Source: Proteiniphilum sp. (GTDB lineage: Bacteria > Bacteroidota > Bacteroidia > Bacteroidales > Dysgonomonadaceae). Taken from it: a stretch of DNA of 9,395 nucleotides. This document shows positions 1 to 6,462 of this stretch, one piece after another. How positions within the stretch are numbered: the first letter of the stretch is position 1; each line of letters starts with the position of its first letter. The position numbers and the translations under genes are program-made. The DNA is taken from NCBI GenBank assembly GCA_012728465.1, contig JAAYFB010000188.1:1-9395 (forward strand), written 5' to 3'. The notes below the pieces were generated by a model. That model was not told the origin of the DNA, ran no database searches, and worked only from the letters and a program-made list of their open reading frames with translations.

Positions 1-756
1 GTTGTACATGCTTACGGTTGTAGGCCTCAACGTTTTTTGACCAATGGGAATGAGCATGTATGTAAAAAATGTAGCTAATACAACTACGTATCCTATACGA
101 AGTATGACACTAGTATCGAATGGAGCAAAATCTGTTTGTATAAACATTTTGTAGCTAACAGGTAATGTTAGTATTGTTGCAAACAAGAACATCCACTTCA
201 TTGCTGTAATAGGGGAGTATCGAGATATTAAATCTTTAAAAAGTGCTAGATATAGCGCAAATGAAAACACAGACGATAATACTATCAAGTTACCAACCAA
301 TGAGCCAGTAGAATCACCATTCTTGCCTCCTAATATTAGTATCATTGCTCCTGATGCACCAATAATAACGCCTATAGCTTTTTTGAATGTAATAGGCTCT
401 TTAATAAATATGGCAGATAGCACCATAGTAATTATAGGCACTAGAGTAACTACTAATGAGGCATCAATGGGTGAAGTTTTGGATAGACCATAAATAAAAA
501 AGGTTTGATTAAGAACTATTGCAAAGACTGCTGCAAAAAAGAATAATACGATATCTTTTGTTGGCACCTTTTCTTGTTTCGTAAATATCGAGATAGTCCA
601 AAACAATATAGCGGCACCTATCATCCTAAAAAACGTCATCACGAATGGGTCAACAACCTTCGGTACTATCGTTCTAGTGATTGGCGTATTTAATCCAAAA
701 ATCAGATTAGCTACAAAAAGAGCTATGTGTCCGTGTTTTTTATTGAGTTCTTTCAT
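1..756 (-). CDS. EamA/DMT-family transporter, 3' end cut off by window edge
   Basis: Reading the minus strand from an ATG at 756-754 gives 252 codons without a stop to the window edge, so the C-terminus is missing. The protein starts MKELNKKHGHIALFVANLIF and has a series of hydrophobic segments (about residues 10-30, 44-56, 72-90, 96-114, 127-144, 152-173, 183-200, 216-235) separated by short charged loops. That is the layout of drug/metabolite transporters with two EamA repeats. The GLNTPITR segment near residue 21 and the LRPTTVSMYN stretch at the cut end resemble conserved EamA positions. Family members are usually about 290-300 aa with 10 membrane helices, so roughly 40-50 residues should lie outside the window. 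The substrate cannot be told from sequence. The start lies 6 bp after the dedA-like stop codon, so the two genes are probably co-transcribed. The start is the first Met, and no strong ribosome binding site is visible. Confidence 0.85.
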   Translation of the reverse strand, partial: MKELNKKHGHIALFVANLIFGLNTPITRTIVPKVVDPFVMTFFRMIGAAILFWTISIFTKQEKVPTKDIVLFFFAAVFAIVLNQTFFIYGLSKTSPIDASLVVTLVPIITMVLSAIFIKEPITFKKAIGVIIGASGAMILILGGKNGDSTGSLVGNLIVLSSVFSFALYLALFKDLISRYSPITAMKWMFLFATILTLPVSYKMFIQTDFAPFDTSVILRIGYVVVLATFFTYMLIPIGQKTLRPTTVSMYN

Positions 757-762
757 TTAGAA

Positions 763-1539
763 TTAATCATTATTGATAGTTGTTGGTTTTTTTCCTCTTT
801 TTGCAAAATATTTAACTACAAGGAAAATGGAAACAACAAGTACAATACCAATAACTATGTAGCCAATCTCGTGGCTATATTTATCAATTAAATCTGCTTG
901 ACCGTGTGCTAAGTATCCCAAGAGGGCTAATATAGCATTCCAAGCACCTGCCCCTATCAGTGTGTATAATGTAAACGCAGCGAAGTTCATTTTTGCCAAT
1001 CCAGCGGGCACAGATATCAATTGTCGAACACCAGGAATTAATCTACCAATTAGTGTGGATGTTTTGCCATGCTTGTTAAAGTAATCTTCAGCATGTGCTA
1101 TCTTCTCACTGTTCAACAGTAGCATCTTCCCGAACTTGCTATCTGCTAGCTTATAAATGACGGGGCGACCAAGATATATTGCTAAAAAATAATTTATGTA
1201 TGCACCAATTAATGCACCAATTGTTCCAAAAAGAACAACCAAGAAAATATTTAAATTGCTCTCCGGCTTACTTGCAATATATGCAGCTGGGGGGATAACT
1301 ACTTCTGATGGAAAAGGAATAAACGAACTCTCAACCACCATCAAACCAGCAATACTGCCGTAGTTCATGTTTTGCTCGTACCAAGTCTCAACTTTTTGAA
1401 TCCAAGAGTCATTTGTTTTTGCTTGTTCTGTGGCAACTGGCTCGGATTCCAACTCATTTGCTAACACATGAACTGGAGATAAAAGAATGATGGAAAAAAG
1501 AAGTAGAATAAAAATATTTTTAATAGCCTGCATATGCAT
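763..1539 (-). CDS. DedA-family inner-membrane protein with N-terminal signal peptide
   Basis: This is a 258-aa DedA/SNARE-associated superfamily protein; relatives are implicated in membrane lipid (undecaprenyl phosphate or phospholipid) translocation and membrane homeostasis. Family hallmarks are visible: an acidic residue before a Pro-rich re-entrant loop (E70, then FPFPSE at 74-79), a Gly-rich membrane segment (about 98-122), the GRLIPGVRQ motif at 165-173 with its two conserved arginines, and a C-terminal helix (about 225-244) followed by a basic tail. Unusually, the core is preceded by a typical signal peptide (basic K7, hydrophobic 9-20, likely cleavage after VLA at 25-27) and a polar linker of about 20 residues. 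The start could be Met1 (1539) or Met3 (1533); both keep the signal peptide. It is the promoter-proximal gene of a pair with the EamA transporter. The transported substrate is not determinable here. Confidence 0.9.
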   Translation of the reverse strand: MHMQAIKNIFILLLFSIILLSPVHVLANELESEPVATEQAKTNDSWIQKVETWYEQNMNYGSIAGLMVVESSFIPFPSEVVIPPAAYIASKPESNLNIFLVVLFGTIGALIGAYINYFLAIYLGRPVIYKLADSKFGKMLLLNSEKIAHAEDYFNKHGKTSTLIGRLIPGVRQLISVPAGLAKMNFAAFTLYTLIGAGAWNAILALLGYLAHGQADLIDKYSHEIGYIVIGIVLVVSIFLVVKYFAKRGKKPTTINND

Positions 1540-1645
1540 AAAAATTTATATTTTAGTTTTTGGATTGATCACTGATTTGTAAAGAAACACAATACATTGC
1601 TGTTTGTATTTTTGATAACCTTACAATCTGTAGTAAAATGAAATG

Positions 1646-1653
1646 CAAAAGTA
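1646..1653 (-). promoter_or_regulatory. Bacteroidetes -7 element for the dedA-EamA operon
   Basis: The minus strand reads TACTTTTG followed by CA, matching the Bacteroidetes -7 consensus TAnnTTTG. No TTG is found at the expected 19-21 bp upstream, so the -33 element is weak or absent; the promoter may need an activator. Transcription would start near 1640, leaving a leader of about 100 nt before the ATG at 1539. The repeat block begins about 33 bp upstream of this element. This is inferred from consensus only. Confidence 0.5.
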
Positions 1654-1686
1654 CAACTTTTTTCTCAATTCTAGATTACTATTATC

Positions 1687-1853
1687 TGTAGAGAAAGTAG
1701 CTCTGAAAAAGTTTTCAGCCTATTTTCCGTAGAGAAAGTAACCCTGAAAAAGTTTTCAGCATCACTTTCCGTAAAGAAAGTAAGCCTGAAAAGTTTTTCA
1801 GCACCATTTTCCGTACCACTTGGAACACTCAAAGACTTTTCATACATCTTTTC
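1687..1853. repeat. 42-bp tandem repeat array with palindromic cores (3 clear copies plus 1 degenerate)
   Basis: Units are 1687-1727 (41 bp), 1728-1769 (42 bp), 1770-1811 (42 bp) and a degenerate 1812-1853 (42 bp). Units 2 and 3 match at 36 of 42 positions; unit 4 matches unit 3 at about 23 of 42 but keeps the length, the CGTA start and the TTTTC end. Each clear unit contains a perfect 7-2-7 inverted repeat: CTGAAAAAGTTTTCAG at 1703-1718 and 1744-1759, and CTGAAAAGTTTTTCAG at 1786-1801. A second inverted repeat, ACTTTC-6-GAAAGT, spans the unit 2/3 junction at 1764-1781. On the minus strand the period is 14 codons and gives a repeated peptide (AENFFRVTFSTE-like), but a one-base deletion in unit 1 breaks that frame. 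There are no unique spacers, so this is not CRISPR. Confidence 0.85.
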
Positions 1854-1989
1854 CAAGAAGAATGAGGACTCATAAAATAATATATTATCTACACCTAACG
1901 TTATGGAGACATTTCATATTCAATTCTCGAGTAAAGAGCCAACCAAAGAGATCAATATTTGGAAGTAGCATATCAAATAATATAAGCTA

Positions 1990-2021
1990 TTTGCAAATTT
2001 CACTAAAAAAGAGTACCTTTG
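1990..2021 (+). promoter_or_regulatory. Promoter of parC (TTTG-N20-TACCTTTG)
   Basis: TTTG at 1990-1993 and TACCTTTG at 2014-2021 are separated by exactly 20 bp (1994-2013). This fits the Bacteroidetes primary sigma factor consensus TTTG-N19-21-TAnnTTTG. Transcription would begin near 2027, leaving a short leader of about 22 nt before the ATG at 2050. The -33 element lies inside a 10-bp palindrome, ATTTGCAAAT (1989-1998), which could also act as a regulator site. Confidence 0.75.
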
Positions 2022-2049
2022 AGGTGATTTTTCAACTTTGAATTAATAT

Positions 2050-4746
2050 ATGTCATTAAAAGATAACAACGATAACAACTTAGAAAACAAAGATAACATT
2101 ACCGACCAAAATATGGATGATACGCTAGATAAATCTAAAAAGGCCGAATCTAAAATGACCACCCGATTTTCGGGAGATTCGCCAATGAATTTATCTAAAA
2201 TGTATCAGGACTGGTTTTTAGACTATGCCTCCTATGTTATACTTGAGCGTGCTGTGCCTCACGTAGTTGATGGACTTAAGCCCGTTCAGCGTAGGATACT
2301 TCATGCCATGAAAAGAATGGATGATGGACGATATAACAAAGTGGCAAACATCATTGGTAACACAATGCAATTTCACCCACACGGCGATGCATCAATTGGT
2401 GATGCACTTGTGCAGATGGGTCAAAAAGATTTGCTTATTGATTGTCAAGGAAACTGGGGTAATATCAATACAGGAGATGGAGCGGCTGCACCTAGATATA
2501 TAGAAGCTCGACTCACTAAGTTTGCACTTGAGGTATTATTTAACGCAAAAACTACAGAGTGGAAACCATCCTACGATGGTAGAAACAAAGAGCCAGTAAC
2601 ACTCTCTGCCAAATTTCCATTGTTGCTTGCACAGGGTTCGGAAGGAATTGCAGTGGGGTTAAACTCTAAAATTTTACCGCACAACTTTAACGAGCTTTGC
2701 GATGCCTCTGTATTATATCTTCAAGAGAAAGAATTTAAACTATATCCTGACTTTCAAACGGGAGGATATGTTGACGTTGAGAGATACAATGATGGCGAGC
2801 GAGGAGGAACAGTAAAAGTTAGAGCATCAATCAACAAGCTAGACAACAGAACACTTGTTATCAATAGCCTACCATATGGACGTGATACTACAAAACTTGT
2901 AGAGTCTATACTAAGAGCTAATGAGCGTGGAATGATCAAGATTAGAAAAGTTGATGATATAACTGCTGAGAATGTAGAGATACACGTACAGCTAGCTGCA
3001 GGCGTGTCGTCCGACAGAACCATCGATGCTCTTTATGCCTTTACGGATTGTGAAATTAGCATTTCGCCCAACTGCTGTATAATTGAGGACGATAAACCTC
3101 ACTTTATTACCGTAAGTGATGTTTTAAAAATTTCTACCGACAGAACCAAAGAGCTACTCAAACTTGAGCTAGAAGTAGATAAAAAAGAGAAACTTGAGTC
3201 ATTGCTTTTTGCATCGTTAGAGAAAATTTTTATCGAAGAGAGAATATATAAAGATGATCAGTTTGAAAATGCTAAGAATATGGATGTAGCTATTCAGCAC
3301 ATCGATAAACGATTAGAGCCTTTCAAAAAAGACTTCATACGCGAAATAGATAGAGATGATATCTTAAAGCTGATGGAAATTAAGATGGCTCGTATTCTTC
3401 GCTTTAACTCTGACAAAGCAGATGAAATAATTGCTAAGTATCTAGCCGACATTGAGGAAATAGATCATAATCTAAACAACTTAGTTGACTATACTATCGC
3501 TTGGTACTTGATGCTGAAAGAAAAATATGGCAAACAATTCCCACGTAGAACCGAAATAAGAAATTTTGAAAACATTGAAGCTGCAAAAGTAGCTGTTGCT
3601 AACGAAAAGCTATATATCAATCGTGAAGAAGGATTTATAGGTACTGGGCTCAAGAAAGATGAGTTTATTAGCAACTGCTCTGAAATAGACGATGTTATTG
3701 TCTTCTTCAAAGATGGCACCTACAAAGTGGTAAAGATTAGCGAAAAACTATTTGTTGGAAAAAATATTTTATACGCTAATGTATTTAAAAGGAATGACAA
3801 ACGCACTATATATAACATGGTGTATAGGGATGGCAAAGACGGAGCACACTACATCAAAAGATTTAATGTAACTAGCATTACTAGGGATAGACTCTATCAT
3901 GCTAGTAGCGAGAAACCAGGATCGAGGGTTCTTTACTTTAGTGCCAATCCCAATGGCGAAGCCGAAACAATACGAGTAATATTAAAGCCTAAACCTAGAT
4001 TGAGAATCTTACAGTTCGAAAAAGATTTTAGTGAAATTGCTATTAAGGGTAGGAGTGCAATGGGTAATATTCTAACTAAAGCAGATGTACATAGAATAAC
4101 ATTAAAACAAAAAGGACTATCCACTTTGGGAGGACGAAAAGTATGGTTTGACTTCGACGTCAAAAGATTAAACTACGATGAAGAGGGACAGTATTTGGGA
4201 GAATTTCATGCTGATGACAAGATATTGGTGATAAATGAAAATGGAGACTTCAGAACATGTGGATTTGATTTAAGCACTCACTTTGAAAGAGGCATTTTAC
4301 GTATCGAAAAATTTGACAAAGACAAAGTATGGTCGGCAGCATTGTTTGATGCAGATCAAAAATTTGCTTATCTCAAACGCTTTACTTTTGAAGAAAGTGA
4401 TAAATTAGTCAACTTCATGGGAACCAATGATGAATCTAAACTATTTTTACTCACCGATACTGTATTCCCAAGAGTGGAGGTAATATTTGGTGGATCTGAT
4501 GATTTCCGTAGCCCTATCGAAATTGACGTAGAAGAGTTTATTGCTGCTAAAAGCTATCGAGCAAAAGGTAAACGTATATCTAATTTTGAGGTATCTAAAG
4601 TGAATGAATTAGAGCCAACTAGATTTCCAACTGTTCCAGACGAACAAGAAAAGCCTACTGAAATAGAAATAGAAGCAGAAGATGACTCAATAAGCGACTC
4701 TGACTTACTGGATGAGATTACGGGTCAAATGAATCTATTTTCGTAA
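2050..4746 (+). CDS. parC: DNA topoisomerase IV subunit A (gyrase A family)
   Basis: This 898-aa protein is the DNA breakage-reunion subunit of a type IIA topoisomerase; with ParE (not in this window) it decatenates and relaxes chromosomes in the cytoplasm. Residues 1-46 are a polar Asn/Asp/Lys-rich tail. The breakage-reunion core follows: SYVILERAVPHVVDGLKPVQ at 61-80 with RR at 81-82, the HPHGD loop at 109-113, and the catalytic tyrosine Y150 after R149 in AAAPRY. A long helical coiled-coil arm runs at about 360-490, then a beta-pinwheel C-terminal domain (about 515-845). The GyrA-box (QRRGGKG) expected of gyrase is absent, and its place is taken by IKGRSAMGNILTK (665-677). This favours ParC over GyrA. 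The acidic tail (about 855-898) ends in QMNLFS. At the quinolone-contact positions (Ser80/Glu84 in E. coli ParC) it has Ala114 and Asp118. The gene has its own promoter and a strong terminator. Confidence 0.9.
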   Translation: MSLKDNNDNNLENKDNITDQNMDDTLDKSKKAESKMTTRFSGDSPMNLSKMYQDWFLDYASYVILERAVPHVVDGLKPVQRRILHAMKRMDDGRYNKVANIIGNTMQFHPHGDASIGDALVQMGQKDLLIDCQGNWGNINTGDGAAAPRYIEARLTKFALEVLFNAKTTEWKPSYDGRNKEPVTLSAKFPLLLAQGSEGIAVGLNSKILPHNFNELCDASVLYLQEKEFKLYPDFQTGGYVDVERYNDGERGGTVKVRASINKLDNRTLVINSLPYGRDTTKLVESILRANERGMIKIRKVDDITAENVEIHVQLAAGVSSDRTIDALYAFTDCEISISPNCCIIEDDKPHFITVSDVLKISTDRTKELLKLELEVDKKEKLESLLFASLEKIFIEERIYKDDQFENAKNMDVAIQHIDKRLEPFKKDFIREIDRDDILKLMEIKMARILRFNSDKADEIIAKYLADIEEIDHNLNNLVDYTIAWYLMLKEKYGKQFPRRTEIRNFENIEAAKVAVANEKLYINREEGFIGTGLKKDEFISNCSEIDDVIVFFKDGTYKVVKISEKLFVGKNILYANVFKRNDKRTIYNMVYRDGKDGAHYIKRFNVTSITRDRLYHASSEKPGSRVLYFSANPNGEAETIRVILKPKPRLRILQFEKDFSEIAIKGRSAMGNILTKADVHRITLKQKGLSTLGGRKVWFDFDVKRLNYDEEGQYLGEFHADDKILVINENGDFRTCGFDLSTHFERGILRIEKFDKDKVWSAALFDADQKFAYLKRFTFEESDKLVNFMGTNDESKLFLLTDTVFPRVEVIFGGSDDFRSPIEIDVEEFIAAKSYRAKGKRISNFEVSKVNELEPTRFPTVPDEQEKPTEIEIEAEDDSISDSDLLDEITGQMNLFS

Positions 4747-4812
4747 AATAGTTTACAATATGCAAGTTTCAATAACCTAGATTTGGTTTAGAACTGATTT
4801 AATAATAAACCT

Positions 4813-4849
4813 AAAGCCCAATAGAAACGATTCTTTTCTATTGGGCTTT
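4813..4849 (+). terminator. Intrinsic hairpin terminator after parC
   Basis: A perfect 15-bp inverted repeat, AAAGCCCAATAGAAA (4813-4827) and TTTCTATTGGGCTTT (4835-4849), encloses a 7-nt loop. It lies 66 bp after the parC stop. The T-tract is short (TTT, then GTTATAT), but the stem is long. The next promoter begins only 11 bp further on, so it separates parC from yjdM transcription. Confidence 0.85.
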
Positions 4850-4859
4850 GTTATATACA

Positions 4860-4891
4860 TTTGTTTTCACTGCATATTAATGCTATCTTTG
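4860..4891 (+). promoter_or_regulatory. Promoter of yjdM (TTTG-N20-TATCTTTG)
   Basis: TTTG at 4860-4863 and TATCTTTG at 4884-4891 are separated by 20 bp, an exact Bacteroidetes consensus arrangement. The predicted start near 4897 gives a leader of about 17 nt to the ATG at 4914, with no Shine-Dalgarno but an A-rich stretch before the start. The 13-mer TATCTTTGTAATC recurs at the tsaD promoter. Confidence 0.75.
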
Positions 4892-4913
4892 TAATCAAAA
4901 ATTAAATAATAAA

Positions 4914-5249
4914 ATGAGTACAACACCAAATTGTATAAAATGCGGAAGCGCAGTAACTTACTTCGACGGATCTTCATTTCATTGCACAGAGTGCTTCCAT
5001 GAGTGGACTCAAGAGGAGATGGAAAATGCTGTAAAAGAGGATAAAGTGATTGATAGCAATGGCAATGAGCTTTTTGATGGAGATGACGTAACAGTGATTA
5101 AAGACTTAAAGGTTAAGGGTTCGTCAATGGTAGTGAAAAGAGGAACTCGTGCACGAGGAATCAGGCTATCACAAGAGGACCCTACACATGTGCAGGCACG
5201 TGTGGATGGACAGACTATTTTTCTAAAGACAGATTTCTTGAAAAAATAA
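4914..5249 (+). CDS. yjdM: YjdM/PhnA-family zinc-ribbon protein
   Basis: This 111-aa protein matches E. coli YjdM (formerly PhnA) along its whole length. The N-terminus is a zinc ribbon with C7-x2-C10 and C24-x2-C27, and the aromatic W31 follows. The C-terminal half is a small beta-rich domain containing GDDVTVIKDLKVKGSS (55-70), nearly the same as the E. coli segment. The PhnA name is historical: the protein is not shown to be a phosphonate-cleaving enzyme, and no other phn gene is nearby. Its biochemical role is unclear; a small cytoplasmic zinc-binding protein is all the sequence supports. The gene stands alone, with its own promoter (4860-4891) and terminator (5304-5344), unlinked in expression to parC or tsaD. 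Confidence 0.92.
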   Translation: MSTTPNCIKCGSAVTYFDGSSFHCTECFHEWTQEEMENAVKEDKVIDSNGNELFDGDDVTVIKDLKVKGSSMVVKRGTRARGIRLSQEDPTHVQARVDGQTIFLKTDFLKK

Positions 5250-5303
5250 AATATCAATTCACATATACGATAGATAACATATTTCACATCTAACACAATA
5301 TAT

Positions 5304-5344
5304 AAAAGCGTTTTGATAATTTAATTGTCAAAGCGCTTTTTTTA
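5304..5344 (+). terminator. Intrinsic hairpin terminator after yjdM
   Basis: AAAAGCGTTTTGATAA (5304-5319) pairs with TTGTCAAAGCGCTTTT (5325-5340) over 16 positions with two G-U wobbles and a 5-nt loop, followed by further Ts. It begins 54 bp after the yjdM stop. The 3' arm overlaps the putative -33 element of the tsaD promoter. Confidence 0.85.
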
Positions 5345-5353
5345 TTATCTTTG
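5325..5353 (+). promoter_or_regulatory. Promoter of tsaD-glnS (TTG-N18-TATCTTTG)
   Basis: TATCTTTG at 5346-5353 is a good -7 element. The best -33 candidate is TTG at 5325-5327, with a spacer of 18 bp, slightly shorter than the usual 19-21. The -33 element lies in the 3' arm of the yjdM terminator hairpin. Transcription would start near 5360, leaving about 50 nt of leader before the ATG at 5412. Confidence 0.6.
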
Positions 5354-5411
5354 TAATCTGTTATTGGATGTGTAGTTAAGACAAAGTACACCTAAAACTT
5401 TAAGGTAAATA

Positions 5412-6428
5412 ATGATTGCAATATTAGGCATAGAATCATCATGCGATGATACATCTGCATCAGTAATTGTAGATGGTGTTATTCGCTCAAATATAATAGC
5501 AAACCAATCGGTACACGAACGATATGGAGGCGTAGTTCCAGAACTAGCTTCGCGAGCTCATCAACAAAATATTATACCTGTGGTGCATGATGCACTTACC
5601 CAGGCTGGACTAAAAAAGGAAGATATCACAGCTATTGCTTTCACTAGAGGGCCAGGACTTCTAGGCTCATTGCTTGTAGGCACATCATTTACTAAAGGCT
5701 TTTCATCTGCGCTGAACATTCCGATGATAGATATAAATCATTTGCAAGCTCACGTATTGGCACACTTTATCAAAGAAAATGAGAGCGATACAAACCAACC
5801 CAAATTCCCTTTCTTATGTCTTCTGGTATCAGGTGGCAATTCGCAAATAATCTTAGTAAAGTCGCATAGCGAAATGGAGATTATAGGTCAGACAATTGAC
5901 GACGCCGCTGGAGAAGCTTTTGATAAATGTGCAAAAGTTATGGGGCTAGGATATCCGGGTGGTCCTATCGTAGATAGACTTGCAAAAGATGGTGATGCTG
6001 ACAAGTTTGTTTTTAGCAAACCAAATATCGCAGGATATGATTACAGTTTTAGTGGGTTGAAAACCTCTTTTCTATACTTGCTTAGGGATCATTTAAAGAA
6101 TGACCCAAACTTTATAGAAACCAATAAAGAGGATTTATGTGCATCACTTCAAAAAACTATAATTGATGTCTTAATGAATAAACTTTATAAGGCCACTAAA
6201 GATTTAAAAATAAAGGAAGTTGCCGTTGCAGGAGGTGTTTCTGCTAATTCGGGACTACGAAGTGCATTTGAGGACTATAGCAAAAGATATGGTTGGAAAA
6301 TTCATATTCCAAAGTTTGCATACACTACGGATAACGCTGCTATGGTTGCAATTTCAGGCTATTACAAATATCTTGATGGTGATTTTTGCGAAATGGACGC
6401 AGTGCCATATGCAAGAGTCAAGATCTAA
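5412..6428 (+). CDS. tsaD: tRNA N6-threonylcarbamoyladenosine transferase TsaD
   Basis: This 338-aa protein is the catalytic subunit that moves the threonylcarbamoyl group from its AMP adduct onto A37 of ANN-decoding tRNAs (t6A), working with TsaB and TsaE in the cytoplasm. Family marks are all present: the N-terminal ILGIESSCDDTSAS (4-17), the metal-binding HLQAH (H110 and H114), the nucleotide-binding VSGGNSQI (139-146), DDAAGEAFDK (163-172), GYPGGP (180-185), AVAGGVSANSGLR (271-283) and the third metal ligand D307 in TTDNAAM. The length is normal for the family and no key residue is missing. The start is placed at the first Met because the conserved N-terminal strand begins right after it. 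It appears to be co-transcribed with glnS, 34 bp downstream, with no promoter or terminator between them. Confidence 0.97.
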   Translation: MIAILGIESSCDDTSASVIVDGVIRSNIIANQSVHERYGGVVPELASRAHQQNIIPVVHDALTQAGLKKEDITAIAFTRGPGLLGSLLVGTSFTKGFSSALNIPMIDINHLQAHVLAHFIKENESDTNQPKFPFLCLLVSGGNSQIILVKSHSEMEIIGQTIDDAAGEAFDKCAKVMGLGYPGGPIVDRLAKDGDADKFVFSKPNIAGYDYSFSGLKTSFLYLLRDHLKNDPNFIETNKEDLCASLQKTIIDVLMNKLYKATKDLKIKEVAVAGGVSANSGLRSAFEDYSKRYGWKIHIPKFAYTTDNAAMVAISGYYKYLDGDFCEMDAVPYARVKI

Positions 6429-6462
6429 TCAATAATAAACGAAAATAATAAAAATAGAATAT

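Larger units (their letters stand above)
1540..2049. other. Divergent intergenic region between dedA-like gene and parC
   Basis: About 510 bp without a convincing protein gene. It holds an approximately 100-nt leader for the dedA operon (1540-1640), a -7 element on the minus strand (1646-1653), a 42-bp tandem repeat block (1687-1853), an AT-rich stretch (1854-1987) with an ATAATATATTAT palindrome at 1877-1888, and the parC promoter (1990-2021). Two small open frames cross it, one on each strand (1671-1856 minus, 1820-2041 plus). Neither shows a recognisable protein, and both overlap the repeat block or the promoter. The dedA leader shows no riboswitch or T-box that I recognise. Confidence 0.8.

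Noticed and set aside
1540..1640. Riboswitch or attenuator in the dedA leader
   Set aside because: Only weak, bulged pairing (around GATTGTAAG and CTTTACAAATC on the minus strand) can be drawn, and no known riboswitch core or terminator is present.
1687..1853. CRISPR array
   Set aside because: The repeats are directly adjacent with no unique spacers, the copies differ from one another, and there are no cas genes nearby.
1877..1888. ATAATATATTAT palindrome as an operator or origin element
   Set aside because: A 12-bp A/T-only palindrome is expected by chance in such AT-rich DNA, and there are no DnaA boxes or repeats around it.
1820..2041. Possible 73-aa plus-strand protein upstream of parC
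   Set aside because: It begins inside the degenerate repeat unit, runs through the parC promoter, has no recognisable domain and no promoter of its own. It is most likely a chance frame in AT-rich DNA.
2050..4746. gyrA rather than parC
   Set aside because: The canonical GyrA-box QRRGGKG is missing from the C-terminal domain, and the KGRSAMGNILTK segment and tail fit Bacteroidota ParC better. The absence of parE nearby leaves a small residual doubt.
4914..5249. Phosphonoacetate hydrolase or phosphonate-use gene (from the PhnA name)
   Set aside because: The zinc ribbon plus small beta domain of 111 aa is the YjdM family, not the much larger hydrolase, and no C-P lyase or phosphonate transporter genes are present.
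6220..6435. Extra small gene inside the 3' part of tsaD
   Set aside because: It lies in another frame entirely over conserved TsaD codons, with no independent signals; other opposite-strand and alternate-frame openings inside parC, glnS and the TPR gene were dropped for the same reason.
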